Assembly (NCBI GenBank): GCA_031258475.1
Contig: JAIRMS010000066.1
Location: 1-5,774 of the forward strand
Length of the DNA stretch: 5,774 bases
DNA from: Holosporaceae bacterium
Lineage (GTDB): Bacteria > Pseudomonadota > Alphaproteobacteria > UBA3830
Reading direction: 5' to 3'
Shown here: piece after piece, positions 5,472 to 5,774 of the stretch
How positions within the stretch are numbered: position 1 is the stretch's first letter
Layout of the letters: the number at the start of each line of letters is the position of its first letter
Notes under the pieces: generated by a model
The model's input: the letters and a program-made list of their open reading frames with translations, nothing else
Databases searched by the model: none
Told to the model about the DNA's origin: nothing
Translations under genes and position numbers: made by a program

Positions 5472-5487
5472 GTGCGATCGCCCGCAC
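5472..5487 (-). other. Small hairpin in the 5' leader of the lasso mRNA
   Basis: On the minus strand GTGCG-GGCGAT-CGCAC forms a 5-bp stem with a 6-base loop, about 12 bases before the GAGGTG ribosome-binding site of the precursor. It contains the 8-bp palindrome GCGATCGC, also present at 2724-2731. A regulatory role is possible but not shown. Confidence 0.25.
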
Positions 5488-5507
5488 CAGACAGTACATG
5501 CACCATG

Positions 5508-5551
5508 CATATACCACGTGTACATATACCACATACAATTACAAACATCAA
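5508..5551 (-). promoter_or_regulatory. Candidate promoter of the lasso peptide genes, with duplicated -10-like box
   Basis: On the minus strand TTGATG (5551-5546) and TATATG (5528-5523) are separated by exactly 17 bases, each matching 4 of 6 consensus bases. The 10-mer GTGGTATATG occurs twice, at 5532-5523 and 5517-5508, with a 15-bp period, so a second TATATG lies downstream. The mRNA would have a leader of about 65 bases before the precursor ATG. The repeat may be a regulator site overlapping the promoter. Prediction is by motif only. Confidence 0.35.
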
Positions 5552-5774
5552 GTTGTATCATTTTTTTGTCTTCTAACTTCAATTTTTGAAACGTCCCTTC
5601 AAGTACGAAATACCTCATAGCCAAATGATTTGGCGGAGCGGATTTAAAAACTACAAGTTAATCTCGGATTGCTTTTAAATTCATGATCGCTCTAAAATGA
5701 AATCATAAAATGCCGTTCAACCTAAAACCAAAATGGCGGAGAAACAGAATATTAGTGGTACATAGCGATGATTA
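5552..5774. other. Intergenic sequence at the right edge, no gene seen
   Basis: No convincing reading frame is present on either strand. The notable element is a perfect 7+1+7 palindrome, GCCAAAT-G-ATTTGGC at 5620-5634, followed by GGAGCGG; a related TGGCGGAGA occurs at about 5734. These could be a regulator site or the remains of a repeat. A plus-strand open frame from ATG 5709 runs off the edge after 21 codons and is too short to judge. Confidence 0.4.

Noticed and set aside
5454..5618. 54-codon minus-strand frame ending four bases before the lasso precursor ATG
   Set aside because: It runs through the proposed promoter and leader, has no ribosome-binding site, and its second half is an implausible Cys/Trp/Met-rich run produced by the TATATG/CATGCA repeats.

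Overview
The window looks like an accessory, decaying stretch of a proteobacterial genome. The host background is AT-rich, ribosome-binding sites are GGAG-type, and there are two insertion sequences, broken genes and long non-coding gaps. A fused McjB-type lasso peptide B protein points to Proteobacteria. A host-associated or intracellular lineage would fit the IS load and gene decay, but nothing in the window fixes the species.

Left part (1-2009). The 3' end of an unrecognised plus-strand gene enters from the left edge. It converges on a compact minus-strand operon read from about 1994 down to 190. This encodes a signal-peptide-bearing, Cys-rich multi-pass membrane protein (1971-1333), a broken reading frame (1332-954), and a secreted Cys-containing protein of unknown function (936-190). 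An extended -10 promoter sits just upstream of the first gene. The middle gene has no start codon with a ribosome-binding site, continues in frame from the stop of the first gene, and needs a one-base shift near 1100 to reach its natural end 17 bases before the next gene.

Middle part (2010-4490). About 900 bp without a convincing gene holds a degenerate ~110-bp-spaced direct repeat and two adjacent hairpins. Next comes the left portion of an IS110-family element: a structured non-coding stretch resembling a bridge-RNA locus, then the frameshifted, truncated 5' third of the DEDD transposase. It is cut by a complete 982-bp IS5-family element (3509-4490) with matching 16-bp inverted-repeat ends, flanked by TA, and an intact 274-aa DDE transposase.

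Right part (4477-5774). On the minus strand lies a lasso peptide locus. A 36-aa precursor (5450-5340) has the leader pattern G...ELT, Thr at position -2 and Glu at core position 8. It is followed by a B protein (5187-4477) that joins a PqqD-like leader-binding domain to a transglutaminase-like cysteine protease. The B gene's last codons and stop lie inside the IS5 end, and no lasso cyclase (C) gene is in the window. The pathway logic is that the N-terminal domain of B captures the leader, the protease domain cuts after Thr-Leu, and a cyclase would join Ala1 to Glu8. The last step must be supplied from elsewhere, or the cluster is being lost through the IS5-linked rearrangement.
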